64,000 bases of DNA, from NCBI GenBank assembly GCA_905612515.1, contig CAJQSI010000016.1, positions 27,695-91,694 of the forward strand, given 5' to 3'. Within the stretch, counting starts at the first letter, position 1, and each line of letters starts with the position of its first letter. The notes under the pieces are model-generated. The model searched no databases. It was not told where the DNA came from and saw nothing but the letters and a program-made list of their open reading frames with translations. Shown piece after piece: positions 8,283 through 17,412 of the stretch. The DNA is from an uncultured Opitutales bacterium. Lineage in GTDB: Bacteria > Verrucomicrobiota > Verrucomicrobiia > Opitutales > Seribacteraceae. The position numbers and the translations under genes are program-made.

Positions 8283-9770
8283 ATGGAGGAAACTGCAAAG
8301 ACGCAAATTAAGATGCTAACTGTCAATACTTCCCAGTTTGGAAATCGTGACTGCGAAGGCACTTCGAGACGCGACTTCCTTCGCGTAGGAAGTCTTGGGC
8401 TCGGTGCAATGTCACTGACGGACTTGCTCGCAAACAAGGCATACGCCACTCGAGCTAAAGCGGACTACGTACGAGACAAGGCGGTGGTTATGCTTTATTT
8501 GTCCGGTGGGGCCAGTCACATCGAGACTTTCAACCCAAACATGGAGGCACCTTCTCCCTACAATAGCATGACGGGTGAAGTGAAAACCTCCCTCTCAGGC
8601 GTTACCTTCGGGGGCACTTTCCCATCTCTCGGCAAGTGGGCCCACAAAATGGCCATCGTACGCTCCTTCACTCATCCGATCGGCGGACACGAACAGGCTC
8701 ACGTCCATGTTTTATCGGGTGGCACCGACCCCAAGGGCCAAGCGATGGAGGGACGCAGCATCGGTTCGCTTTGTGCCCACATTCGCGGAGCCAACCACCC
8801 CAAGACCGGATTCCCCTCCTACGCTCTTCTCACACATCCTGAGAATGACGGCCAGTATCGCAAGGAACTGGGGCGCGTCGTGAAAGGGTCATGGTCGGGT
8901 GACCTCGGCTCTTCTTACGCCCCCTTCATCCGTCAAGACGAGGTGTCCGGCAACGGCAAGAATACGAACAAACCCTCCTCGTTTGGCAAAGGCACCGTGG
9001 CAGCCGACATGCAACTAAACCTATCGCGCGAAAGACTGGAAAACAGGAAAGCTCTCCTGTCATCGATCGATAGTTTACACCGCGAAGCAGATGCGTCCGG
9101 AGCATTGGCGGCCGCCGACGAATATGAGCAACGGGCCCTAGAGCTAATCCTTGGTTCCGCATCCGAGACCTTCGATCTCACTAAAGAAAACCCAAAAGTT
9201 CTGGAGGCCTACGACACCTCCGCCATGAAGATCGGGCACAAGATATTTCGTAAGTCCACCCTCGGTCACCAAATGTTGTTGGCTCGACGCATGGTGGAGT
9301 CAGGGGCTGGTTTCGTGACCGTTCACAGCGCTGGCTGGGACATGCATGCCGACGGCAACAATCCAGGTATGGTAAAGGGCATGAACATGTTGGGCTGGAC
9401 CGTGGACAAGGCGGTTTCCGCTTTTCTCCAAGACCTCGAGGACCGCGGCTTGTCCGACAAGGTTCTTCTTGTCCTCACGGGCGACTTTGGCCGCACTCCC
9501 ACCATCAACAAGAAAGGTGGGCGCGACCACTGGGCGAAGTTGGGCACCCTCGCATTTGCAGGAGGCGGTCTGCCCATGGGGCAAGTCATCGGCAAGGCCG
9601 ACCGGCGGAACGGCGAACCCGACGACAATCCCATTAGTCCCAACATGATGATGGGCACCATCCTCCACACCCTCTTCGATTTCGGAAAACTGCGCATCGC
9701 CCAAGGCATCCCAACTGAAATCGTGAAGCGAGTGGAGGACGCGCACCCCATTCCGGAATTGGCCGTCTAA
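8283..9770 (+). CDS. DUF1501 domain-containing protein (Tat-exported)
   Basis: A 495-residue protein. The twin-arginine motif SRRDFLRVGSLGLGAM lies near residues 29-44 from this start. An in-frame ATG at 8313 would shorten the protein by ten residues and place the motif more typically; neither start has a well-placed Shine-Dalgarno. DUF1501 motifs: VMLYLSGGASHIETF near residue 70, GDFGRTP near 400 and GGRDHWAK near 413. It belongs to the same subgroup as the proteins at 2608 and 31448 (GRDHW or GRQHW ending) rather than the GRDHN subgroup at 45371 and 57356. The gene follows a propeller gene, repeating the 1156/2608 arrangement. Confidence 0.92.
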   Translation: MEETAKTQIKMLTVNTSQFGNRDCEGTSRRDFLRVGSLGLGAMSLTDLLANKAYATRAKADYVRDKAVVMLYLSGGASHIETFNPNMEAPSPYNSMTGEVKTSLSGVTFGGTFPSLGKWAHKMAIVRSFTHPIGGHEQAHVHVLSGGTDPKGQAMEGRSIGSLCAHIRGANHPKTGFPSYALLTHPENDGQYRKELGRVVKGSWSGDLGSSYAPFIRQDEVSGNGKNTNKPSSFGKGTVAADMQLNLSRERLENRKALLSSIDSLHREADASGALAAADEYEQRALELILGSASETFDLTKENPKVLEAYDTSAMKIGHKIFRKSTLGHQMLLARRMVESGAGFVTVHSAGWDMHADGNNPGMVKGMNMLGWTVDKAVSAFLQDLEDRGLSDKVLLVLTGDFGRTPTINKKGGRDHWAKLGTLAFAGGGLPMGQVIGKADRRNGEPDDNPISPNMMMGTILHTLFDFGKLRIAQGIPTEIVKRVEDAHPIPELAV

Positions 9771-9877
9771 GCTTCACGAAAGCCAGTACGCAACCGTGAA
9801 AAGCATTGCCCCAGTTGCCCTTATCCATACTCCATCTTCTCGGTCTCAATCACCAACCCACTCCATCCTCATCCATT

Positions 9878-10999
9878 ATGAAACGAACGCTACTCCATGC
9901 CCTCTTCCTGTTGGCTCTTTCTGCCGCATACGCCCTCGCCAAGCCGCCGCAAGTCCTCAGCAAAACGACCAAAGGGAACCCGGATCTCAAAGCCATTGAC
10001 GTGATCGGTTTCGCTCCCCAAGGGGTGCTCCTGATCGGCGATGGACAAGGTGCCCAAATCGTGGCAGTGCGGACGGGCGACCTTGCGCTCGCCCAATCAT
10101 TGACGAAGGCCATCCCGTCCATAGACGCGAAACTTGCAGGCGTAATCGGAGCCAAAGCCGACGGCATAGAGATCCTCGACCTCGCGGTGAACCCCGCATC
10201 GGGCAAAGCCTACTTCGCAATCCGCAAGCAAGACGACAAGAGCCATCTCATCCTGACTGTCGACGGCAAAGGAAAGATCTCCGAGTTCTCCTTGGAGAAA
10301 GTGGACTACGCCCGTATCAGCTTGGCTGGTGGAAAGAACAGCATCAGCCGGGTGACCGACGTGGCTTGGGCCGACACGCAACTGGTCGCGGCTGGTCGCA
10401 GTGCCGACCAATTCGCCTCCAAGATATTCGCCATCAACACCCCGTTGTCCCATGACGCCAAGGGAAACGTCTACAGCGCCGAAACTTATCACGTCCAACA
10501 TCGACGCTGGGAAACGAAAGCTCCCATGAGCGTCCTCGTCCCCTACCGTGAAAATGACCGCCAATACGTGATCGGAGCATTCAGTTGCACCCCCGTGGTC
10601 AAGTATCCCCTGGACGCCCTGAAACCGGACGCCAAGGTGAAAGGCTCTAGCGTGTTGGAGCTAGGATCCGGCAATCGACCGCTCGACATGTTTACCTACG
10701 AAAAAAACGGCAAACCTTATGTTCTGACCAATACTTTTCGCTTTCACCACAAGCGAAAGGCCTTTGGTCCCAGCCCCTATTGGACGGTCAAGTTCGAGCA
10801 AGGCATCCTGGCAGAGAAAGAGAAGGTCAACGAGAAGGCCCTCTGGCGTCTCAAAGGCTACGACCCCGCGACCGATCGCGTACAAATGGTCGAGGCCTTC
10901 CATGGCGTGCGGCAAATGGACAAACTGGGCGACGGCCATGCCCTCGTCCTCAAGGAGGAAAAGAACGGCCTGACACTGACGGCTCTCGCCCTGCCCTGA
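9878..10999 (+). CDS. Hypothetical secreted protein, possibly propeller-like
   Basis: A 373-residue protein counted from the ATG at 9878, which gives a textbook signal peptide (MKRTLLHALFLLALSAAYALA). An upstream in-frame start at 9806 would put 24 unrelated residues before it. I do not recognise the family. The mature part is beta-rich with repeating strand-turn units (DVIGFAPQGVLLIGDG, ILDLAVNPASGKAYFAI, VTDVAWADTQLVAAG) that resemble a propeller of the WD40/NHL kind, without the LDAxTGxxxW signature of the PQQ-like group. It sits in a same-strand run with the DUF1501 gene at 8283 and genes at 11019 and 12149, so a shared role is possible. Confidence 0.8.
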   Translation: MKRTLLHALFLLALSAAYALAKPPQVLSKTTKGNPDLKAIDVIGFAPQGVLLIGDGQGAQIVAVRTGDLALAQSLTKAIPSIDAKLAGVIGAKADGIEILDLAVNPASGKAYFAIRKQDDKSHLILTVDGKGKISEFSLEKVDYARISLAGGKNSISRVTDVAWADTQLVAAGRSADQFASKIFAINTPLSHDAKGNVYSAETYHVQHRRWETKAPMSVLVPYRENDRQYVIGAFSCTPVVKYPLDALKPDAKVKGSSVLELGSGNRPLDMFTYEKNGKPYVLTNTFRFHHKRKAFGPSPYWTVKFEQGILAEKEKVNEKALWRLKGYDPATDRVQMVEAFHGVRQMDKLGDGHALVLKEEKNGLTLTALALP

Positions 11000-11018
11000 A
11001 CCTCCAAAGGCCAATTTC

Positions 11019-12083
11019 GTGCTACGCTTCGCCTTGTTGTTGGTCACCGCCTCGTTGGCGGCAAAACAGCCTCTGCCAATTCTCGAAATTCGTCCGATGG
11101 CGGATGATCCCACACTGGTCGAAGTAGTGGTGCAGACCAAGGAGGGTCGGCTCAGCTTGGTCTTGCTCGACGAGGAAGGACACGATGGCCCACCCATCCT
11201 CGGAAAAGTCCGGCATCGGGGTAAAAGCATGGCATTCATCCCGAAGTACGGCTTGGGTCGAGGTCTCCGTTATCGAGCGACGCTGCTGGGTCCAAACGGT
11301 TCGCGGAACACCGCCACCTACAGCGTGCCGAATCTTCCTAGAAGTGAACCCGCAGTCGTGAAGCAAGTCTATCCCAGCGCCTCCACTCTTCCCGCCAACA
11401 ACCTGAAGTTCTATCTTCATTTCTCCAAGCCCATGCGGGAAGGAAAGGCCATCTTTGACCAAATACAAATCCTCGACAACGGTGGCGATCCGATCCCTCA
11501 CCCTTGGCGCCGCGTCGAATTATGGTCCCACGACGCCACCCGACTGACCCTTTGGATCCACCCCGGTCGCATTAAGAAGGGGGTGAATCTCCGCGAGGAC
11601 GAAGGACCCGTCTTGCACCCGAATCATCGTTATGTCCTGCTGGTCTCACGGAAAGTACGAAACGCCGAAGGCCAACCGTTGGGTCACTCGTACCGCAAGG
11701 AATTCGTCACCTGCAATCCGGACTACGAACGCCCCCTGCCATCAAAATGGCAAATCAGTAATCCCGGAGCCGGAACGCTTGAACCACTACGCATTCGCTT
11801 CCCGGAATCCTTGGATCACTCCCTGCTTCACCGGATGCTGACGATCCATGACGATCAAGCCAAAACAGTTGCAGGTGAGCTCCTAATCGGCCCCAGCGAA
11901 ACAAGTTGGTCTTTCACGCCCAAGGCGCCATGGCGCCCATCCCCTCACCTCCTGCGCATTGATCACGAACTGGAGGATCTTGCAGGCAACACCCCCACCC
12001 GTCTCTTCGACCTTGACCTTAAAGCTGGCAATTTGGCGAACCCTGTCCTTAGTTTGGACTTTTCTCCCCGACAAAACAAATGA
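11019..12083 (+). CDS. Hypothetical secreted protein with Ig-like domain
   Basis: A 354-residue protein starting at a GTG 19 bases after the preceding stop, with a short hydrophobic leader (MLRFALLLVTASLAA). The central part, about residues 108-220, resembles the bacterial Ig-like fold seen in SbsA/Big_5-type domains: a VKQVYPSASTLPANN opening, then FSKPM (residues 134-138) and later HPNHRYVLLV, all typical of that domain. A second similar unit may run from residue 245 to the end. Such domains usually serve surface display or ligand binding. It is tightly spaced between the unknown protein at 9878 and the propeller at 12149, suggesting one operon. Confidence 0.78.
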   Translation: MLRFALLLVTASLAAKQPLPILEIRPMADDPTLVEVVVQTKEGRLSLVLLDEEGHDGPPILGKVRHRGKSMAFIPKYGLGRGLRYRATLLGPNGSRNTATYSVPNLPRSEPAVVKQVYPSASTLPANNLKFYLHFSKPMREGKAIFDQIQILDNGGDPIPHPWRRVELWSHDATRLTLWIHPGRIKKGVNLREDEGPVLHPNHRYVLLVSRKVRNAEGQPLGHSYRKEFVTCNPDYERPLPSKWQISNPGAGTLEPLRIRFPESLDHSLLHRMLTIHDDQAKTVAGELLIGPSETSWSFTPKAPWRPSPHLLRIDHELEDLAGNTPTRLFDLDLKAGNLANPVLSLDFSPRQNK

Positions 12084-12148
12084 TCGTCCAAGTAATATGG
12101 ATCCCCACGAACTCGACCCACAATTGGATACGCAAGGAGCTTTGAGCC

Positions 12149-13495
12149 ATGCATAGACAATTGATCCTCGGGTTGACCATCCTCACGCTAGGACCCTTGC
12201 TCCTTTCAGCGGCGGACGAAAGCAACTGGCCTCAGTTTCGTGGGTTTAAAGCCCTCGGTGTATCGGACAATCCAGATCTACCCAACAAATGGGGTCCGAC
12301 AGAGAACGTTCTATGGAAACATGATATCGCCGGGCGCGGTTGGTCCTCTCCCGTTGTATGGGGCAATCGTGTGTTCCTAACCACGGCCATCAACGAGGAG
12401 AAAACCGAGGAACCGAAAAAAGGTCTCTATTTCGGGGGCAATCGCGCCGCTGCAAAGACCATCCATCGCTGGAAGGTACTCTGCTTGGATCTTAATACCG
12501 GTGAAGTGTTGTGGGAGAAATTGGCCCGCAAGGGAAAACCGCAAGGCAGCATACACATCAAGAATAGTTATGCCACCGAGACCCCCGTCACCGATGGGGA
12601 GCGGATCTACGCCTACTTCGGCAACCATGGCCTGTACTGCTACTCCGTCGAGGGCGAGTTGACCTGGAGCAAGCGATGGCCGGCTCACAAGACGCGATAT
12701 GGTTGGGGATTGGCCGCATCACCCATCCTCCACGAAGGCAAACTGTATGTGGTTAACGACAACGAGGAGCATTCCTATCTCGTGGCGCTCGACGCCAAGA
12801 CCGGCAAGGAACTGTGGCGAACGAAACGCGATGAAAAGAGCAATTGGGCAACGCCTTACCTATGGGAAAACGAACTGCGAACCGAGATCATCACCTCGGG
12901 CACCCAGAAAGTGCGATCCTATGGCTTGAATGGAAAACTACTCTACCAATTCGGGGGAAATTCATCCATCACCATCGCTACTCCGTACTCCAAGTTCGAC
13001 CTATTGTACATCACCTCCGGATATGTGGGAGACCGCAAGAAGCCGATCTTCGCCATTCGTCCAGGGGCCACTGGGGATATCTCTCTTCGCTCAGACCAAG
13101 ATAGCAGCGAGTACGTCGCCTGGCACCAACCCCGAGCCGGCCCCTACAATCCGTCTACCATAGTTTACGGCGACCTGCTCTACGTACTACTTGATCGCGG
13201 AATAGTTGCGTGCTACGAGGCCAAGACCGGCAAACAGGTCTACGGTCCCGTCCGCCTACCCGAAGGTCGGGCCTTCACCAGCTCCCCTTGGGCTTACAAT
13301 GGAAAAATCTTTTACCTCAACGAATTCGGAGAAACTTATGTTCTACAAGCGGGTCGCAAATATAAACTCCTTCATACAAACAAACTCCTCGAGGAGGACA
13401 TGTGCATGGCAACTCCCGCCATATCCGGAAACAAGTTGATCATTCGCACGGACGCCCACGTCTACTGCTTTAAGAATAGAGGGAGGGGGAAGTAA
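12149..13495 (+). CDS. PQQ-like beta-propeller repeat protein
   Basis: A 448-residue exported protein: signal peptide to about residue 22, then NWPQFRGFKALG, then propeller blades (LDLNTGEVLWEK, LDAKTGKELWRTK, YEAKTGKQVYGP). The start has an AAGGAG Shine-Dalgarno at 12133-12138, ten bases before the ATG. The protein is close in plan to 1156, including the conserved WSSPVVWG stretch near residue 65. It ends the 8283-13495 run; the next gene begins 106 bases later. No metal or quinone ligand signature is obvious. Confidence 0.9.
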   Translation: MHRQLILGLTILTLGPLLLSAADESNWPQFRGFKALGVSDNPDLPNKWGPTENVLWKHDIAGRGWSSPVVWGNRVFLTTAINEEKTEEPKKGLYFGGNRAAAKTIHRWKVLCLDLNTGEVLWEKLARKGKPQGSIHIKNSYATETPVTDGERIYAYFGNHGLYCYSVEGELTWSKRWPAHKTRYGWGLAASPILHEGKLYVVNDNEEHSYLVALDAKTGKELWRTKRDEKSNWATPYLWENELRTEIITSGTQKVRSYGLNGKLLYQFGGNSSITIATPYSKFDLLYITSGYVGDRKKPIFAIRPGATGDISLRSDQDSSEYVAWHQPRAGPYNPSTIVYGDLLYVLLDRGIVACYEAKTGKQVYGPVRLPEGRAFTSSPWAYNGKIFYLNEFGETYVLQAGRKYKLLHTNKLLEEDMCMATPAISGNKLIIRTDAHVYCFKNRGRGK

Positions 13496-13601
13496 GGGGG
13501 CCTCACCGAACAACCGCCAGAGAATTACATTTACAAATAAAACACAAAAAAATGAGAAATGTCACAGAACGAATAAAGCAATCCCCTGAACCCTGCGAAT
13601 C

Positions 13602-16289
13602 ATGAACAGCTCACCGTTCAACAGAATATCCCCGTGGCTTTCCGTCTTGCTCACATCGAGCCTTTGGATCAGTGGCATGGCGGTCCACGGGATTATCTTG
13701 GATGCGGCTGAGTGGAGCCAATTGCAAGGAGACGCAAAACGGTCGGGCAATGCGCCAACCGAGACATTGACCGGATCGCTGGGCTTGGCGGCGGCTATAC
13801 CCTTGACGGATGGCGTCTATGCCTCGCCGGTGGTGAGTGGTGGCAGGGTATTTGTGATTGATGGATCGGGCGTCGTGTTTGCCATCGACACGAAGAGCTT
13901 CAAAGTTAAATGGCGGTTCGCGACCAAGGGCGGTTCGGGAAATTGCAACAATGTGGCGGCTCCCGCGGTAATTGGTAATTATCTGCACGTCGGCACGATG
14001 GCAGGATATTACTACGTGCTCGATTGCGAGAGTGGGGCATTGGTGAATACAATCGATTGCGCCGAGCCGATTTTTTCCGCCCCGGCAGTAGGGAATGGTC
14101 GCATCTATTTCGCAACACTTGGGGCACGAATTTACGCGGTGTCTCCAAAGGGTGAGGTGGCGTGGACTTGGGATTTCGTCAAGGAAGTCGTGAAGTTCGA
14201 CGGCGACCGATGGAGCGGTGCGGACTGGGTGAAGTTCCGAGGCGATCGCGTGACTTGGAAAGACCATTTCGTGTGCTCCCGCGACATCTGTCTCGTGGAC
14301 AAGACGGTTGTCATGCCGGCGGGTGGGAGGACTGTCTTTGTCGAGGATACCGGCGACAAACCGCATTTGCGCGTAGTGGGCGAAATCCCGAAATACGCAG
14401 GCTCCGAATATCCGGCCACCCTCGGCCAAAGCGCGGACGCGGCAGGCAACGTATACGTCCAATGGCATCGCCGGGACAACTCCGGTCGGGTCGAGAAAAT
14501 GAAATTAGCGGGCGACAAATTGGAAATGGGTTTCGTCAAGGGCACCGAGACGACCATCCGCCTACCCGGCTTGCTAAGCTTTGCCCCAATGAGCATTCGC
14601 GGAGAGGATGTATATCGCGTGCGACCCGAGCACGGACGGGGCCTGTGCAGGCACAGCGAGGGAAAGGACAAGCCCGAAATCCTGTCTGCAGAGGGCTCGA
14701 TCTGCCCACCGGTGCTAACCCGTGATCATGCCGTTTACGGAGGCCTCGACGGCAAGTTGCGCATAGTGCCTCTGAAAGGTGGAAAAACGACCGTGATCGA
14801 GACTGCGTTCGGTTCGCCTATCACAGCCCCCGTGGCAGTGGCGAACGGACGAATTTACGCAGGCTGTGAGGATGGCTACCTCTATGTCATCGAATCCAAC
14901 GGCAAGCTGCCGCTGCCGACGAAGGATCTGCAGATCTGGAAAATTCGCAGTCCGCTCAAAGGTCCCCTCGCCGCCTCTAAGTACAACTGGTACACTAACT
15001 ACGGTGACTTCGCCGGCTCCAACGCGAATGACCAAGGCTTGGAACCTCCTCTGCGCATGCGCTGGGCTCGCCGCCTCGAGGGCACCGTGAAGCACCTGCC
15101 GGTTTGTGGTGGCGGGCGCCTCTACACGCATACCGCCGAAGGACAAATCATCGCGGTGGAGCAGGATACCGGGCGCCTGCTTTGGCGACGGCATTGGCCT
15201 GACGTCTATCTGTCCTTCACCTCACCGCTTTACGTGGACGGAAAATTGCTCATACCGCAAGGCGGTATCAAACGTTCCCTCATACGTTGTTTGGATGCAT
15301 CCACGGGCAAGCTGCTTTGGGAGCAACCCTTCACCGGTTCGCCGGGCTGGAGTCGACAGTTTCCGCCTGTCGTTCACGACAACATCGCTATCTATGCTTC
15401 CGGTTCAGGCGAATATGCCTACCAAGGCACGGAGAAATATTTCACCTTCGGCGGCGAACCAGTTGAGGCGAGCGGGCGTGAGGTGATGAGCTGGATCTAC
15501 TCGAACACCAACCCCTACTACCCAAAAAATCATCGCCCGAGGATCTGGGCCTGGAACCTAAAAACAGGCAAGCTGCTCTGGGAAAAGGATTTTACAAAAT
15601 ACGGGCGCGGCGGCAATGACTGTGGCATAAGCATCCTCGACGGCAAACTCTACTACTCGGTCTTCTTCGGCTACGCGACCAGCCAGAAGAAGCGAAGGGG
15701 CCTGCCCGTTGAAAACAACGGCCTGACCGCCTGTATCGAACCCAAGACTGGCAAGGTCGTGTGGCTCACTACAGATTATTACGTGACCGCGAAATGCACC
15801 CTCAGCGCCCGCGATGGTCGTATATACATTGGCGGCTACAATCGGGCCAAAGAGGGCACGAACGAACGTTTCGTATGGTGCCTGGACGGCAAGGACGGTT
15901 CGCTCGTCTGGAAGTCCGATCCCGTGACCTCGGCCCTAAACGTCGTCACCGTAGGGGATCGATTCATCTTCTCCAACGCCCTGCGCGGTAAGGGCAATTT
16001 GTTTGATCGCAAAACCGGCAAGGTGATTGGCAGCATAGGCCACAACTACGCTTGCTGCCGTTTCACCATGTCGGAACCATATGTCCTCGGAGCAAACATG
16101 GACATGATCGACCTCTCCAAGGATGGGAAACTCGTCTCCACCGGTCCCGCCATCGACTCACGCGAATGCCTCGGTGCGGTGGTCTCCAACGGACGCATAT
16201 TCTACACCTCGCAAGCAAGCGGTTTCGTCGTCTCCCAAACCTTCGGGCCGCCATCGAAGAAACTGCCGGCCGTTTGGGAACGTCCATGA
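13602..16289 (+). CDS. Double PQQ-like beta-propeller protein
   Basis: At 895 residues it is about twice the length of the other propeller proteins and appears to hold two propellers. The first spans about residues 40-440 (YASPVVSGGRVFVIDG, LDCESGALVNT, YAGCEDGYLYVIESNG). The second runs from about 470 to 880 (AVEQDTGRLLWRRHW, LDASTGKLLWEQPF, WNLKTGKLLWEKDF, LDGKDGSLVWKSD). A signal peptide covers the first 36 residues or so. Its stop overlaps the start of the alpha/beta hydrolase gene (ATGA at 16286-16289), so the two are translationally coupled and probably act on the same pathway. A binding or sensing role is as likely as catalysis. Confidence 0.9.
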   Translation: MNSSPFNRISPWLSVLLTSSLWISGMAVHGIILDAAEWSQLQGDAKRSGNAPTETLTGSLGLAAAIPLTDGVYASPVVSGGRVFVIDGSGVVFAIDTKSFKVKWRFATKGGSGNCNNVAAPAVIGNYLHVGTMAGYYYVLDCESGALVNTIDCAEPIFSAPAVGNGRIYFATLGARIYAVSPKGEVAWTWDFVKEVVKFDGDRWSGADWVKFRGDRVTWKDHFVCSRDICLVDKTVVMPAGGRTVFVEDTGDKPHLRVVGEIPKYAGSEYPATLGQSADAAGNVYVQWHRRDNSGRVEKMKLAGDKLEMGFVKGTETTIRLPGLLSFAPMSIRGEDVYRVRPEHGRGLCRHSEGKDKPEILSAEGSICPPVLTRDHAVYGGLDGKLRIVPLKGGKTTVIETAFGSPITAPVAVANGRIYAGCEDGYLYVIESNGKLPLPTKDLQIWKIRSPLKGPLAASKYNWYTNYGDFAGSNANDQGLEPPLRMRWARRLEGTVKHLPVCGGGRLYTHTAEGQIIAVEQDTGRLLWRRHWPDVYLSFTSPLYVDGKLLIPQGGIKRSLIRCLDASTGKLLWEQPFTGSPGWSRQFPPVVHDNIAIYASGSGEYAYQGTEKYFTFGGEPVEASGREVMSWIYSNTNPYYPKNHRPRIWAWNLKTGKLLWEKDFTKYGRGGNDCGISILDGKLYYSVFFGYATSQKKRRGLPVENNGLTACIEPKTGKVVWLTTDYYVTAKCTLSARDGRIYIGGYNRAKEGTNERFVWCLDGKDGSLVWKSDPVTSALNVVTVGDRFIFSNALRGKGNLFDRKTGKVIGSIGHNYACCRFTMSEPYVLGANMDMIDLSKDGKLVSTGPAIDSRECLGAVVSNGRIFYTSQASGFVVSQTFGPPSKKLPAVWERP

Positions 16290-17392
16290 ACCGTCGCGCC
16301 TTCACTCAACGCACCGCGACGCTGGCGAGTTCCATGCTCGGGCTCGCTTCCGAACTAACCGGACAAACTCCGAAACGACTCGTCGACGCCGATATTGGAG
16401 CGGCCTTGGAGAACGCCCGACTCTCCATGTTGTTCCAAGGGAAAACCGCGGAAGGATGCAGACGTTGGCAAAAGGAATTCAAGACCAAGCTGACCGAATT
16501 GCTGGGCGACTCTACTCCCCCGAAGAATTGGAAGGTAACTGTCGAGAAAGTCGTAAAGCTCAATGACCACGTAAGGCATCAGATCTTGCTCGAAGCGAAA
16601 GGCATTCCCTCCGTCCCGGTCTACCTGCTGATCCCGAGGGACCTTGCCAAAGGAAAGAAGGCCCCGGGAGTCCTGTGCGTCCATGGCCATGGCGAGTTCG
16701 GCAACGATCCGATCGTTGGGCGGAATGACCTCCCGGGAGTGGAGGAAGTCATCCAAAAAAGCCACTACGATTACGGTCTGCAATTCGTTCGAAAAGGATA
16801 TGTCGTGGCCGCACCCTGCATGGTGCCATTCGGCCGCCGTGTAAACCGAAGGAAATACGGAGGACAAGACCCCTGCGCCGTTACCCTAGTACGCATGCAG
16901 GCTCTTGGCCAGTTGCCCATCACGTCGAACCTGCGCGACCTGCGCTGGTGCCTCGACCTACTGCAAAGTCGTCCCGAGATCCAGGAGGACAAACTCGGTT
17001 GCGCCGGGCTGTCCTACGGCGGCCGCATGACGATGATGGTCGCCGCCATGGATCCCCGCATCAAGGTGGCCTCTGTGAGCGGAGCGCTGAACCTGCTCCA
17101 GGAAAGGCTTTCTCTACGCTATAGTTGCGGTTCTCAAATAATACCCAAACTCTTGAATTATGGGGATTATTCAGAAATTGGTTCACTGATTGCCCCGCGA
17201 CCTTGCGTTTGGGAAACGGGTTCCATGGATTCTCTCATCGTGAAACCCTGGGATGAGCTCTTTCGCAAGCGGCTGAAGAACGCCTACCATGTCCTCGGGG
17301 CGAAACAAAACCTCGTTTTCGACCGGTTCGAGGGAGCACATCGATGGAACGGAGCAGTCGCTTACCCCCTCTTTGAAAAGGTATTGAAATAA
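16286..17392 (+). CDS. Exported alpha/beta hydrolase, acetylxylan-esterase-like
   Basis: A 368-residue protein. The start is the ATG at 16286, overlapping the previous stop by four bases; it yields a twin-arginine-like leader (NRRAFTQRTATLASSMLG), and earlier in-frame starts would lie deep inside the upstream gene. Alpha/beta hydrolase features: an HGHGEFG oxyanion region near residue 132, nucleophile S243 in GLSYGGR, and probable acid D315 (GSMDSL) and H352 (EGAHRW). The layout matches the large bacterial esterase group around acetylxylan esterase and dienelactone hydrolase. A deacetylase or carboxylesterase for plant or algal glycans is the best guess, coupled to the double propeller. Confidence 0.87.
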   Translation: MNRRAFTQRTATLASSMLGLASELTGQTPKRLVDADIGAALENARLSMLFQGKTAEGCRRWQKEFKTKLTELLGDSTPPKNWKVTVEKVVKLNDHVRHQILLEAKGIPSVPVYLLIPRDLAKGKKAPGVLCVHGHGEFGNDPIVGRNDLPGVEEVIQKSHYDYGLQFVRKGYVVAAPCMVPFGRRVNRRKYGGQDPCAVTLVRMQALGQLPITSNLRDLRWCLDLLQSRPEIQEDKLGCAGLSYGGRMTMMVAAMDPRIKVASVSGALNLLQERLSLRYSCGSQIIPKLLNYGDYSEIGSLIAPRPCVWETGSMDSLIVKPWDELFRKRLKNAYHVLGAKQNLVFDRFEGAHRWNGAVAYPLFEKVLK

Positions 17393-17412
17393 AGACCCTC
17401 CATGACCGCTTA

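Noticed and set aside
16052-16285. Possible N-terminal extension of the alpha/beta hydrolase
   Set aside because: The extension lies entirely inside the double propeller gene; the ATG at 16286 gives a good export leader and a four-base overlap.
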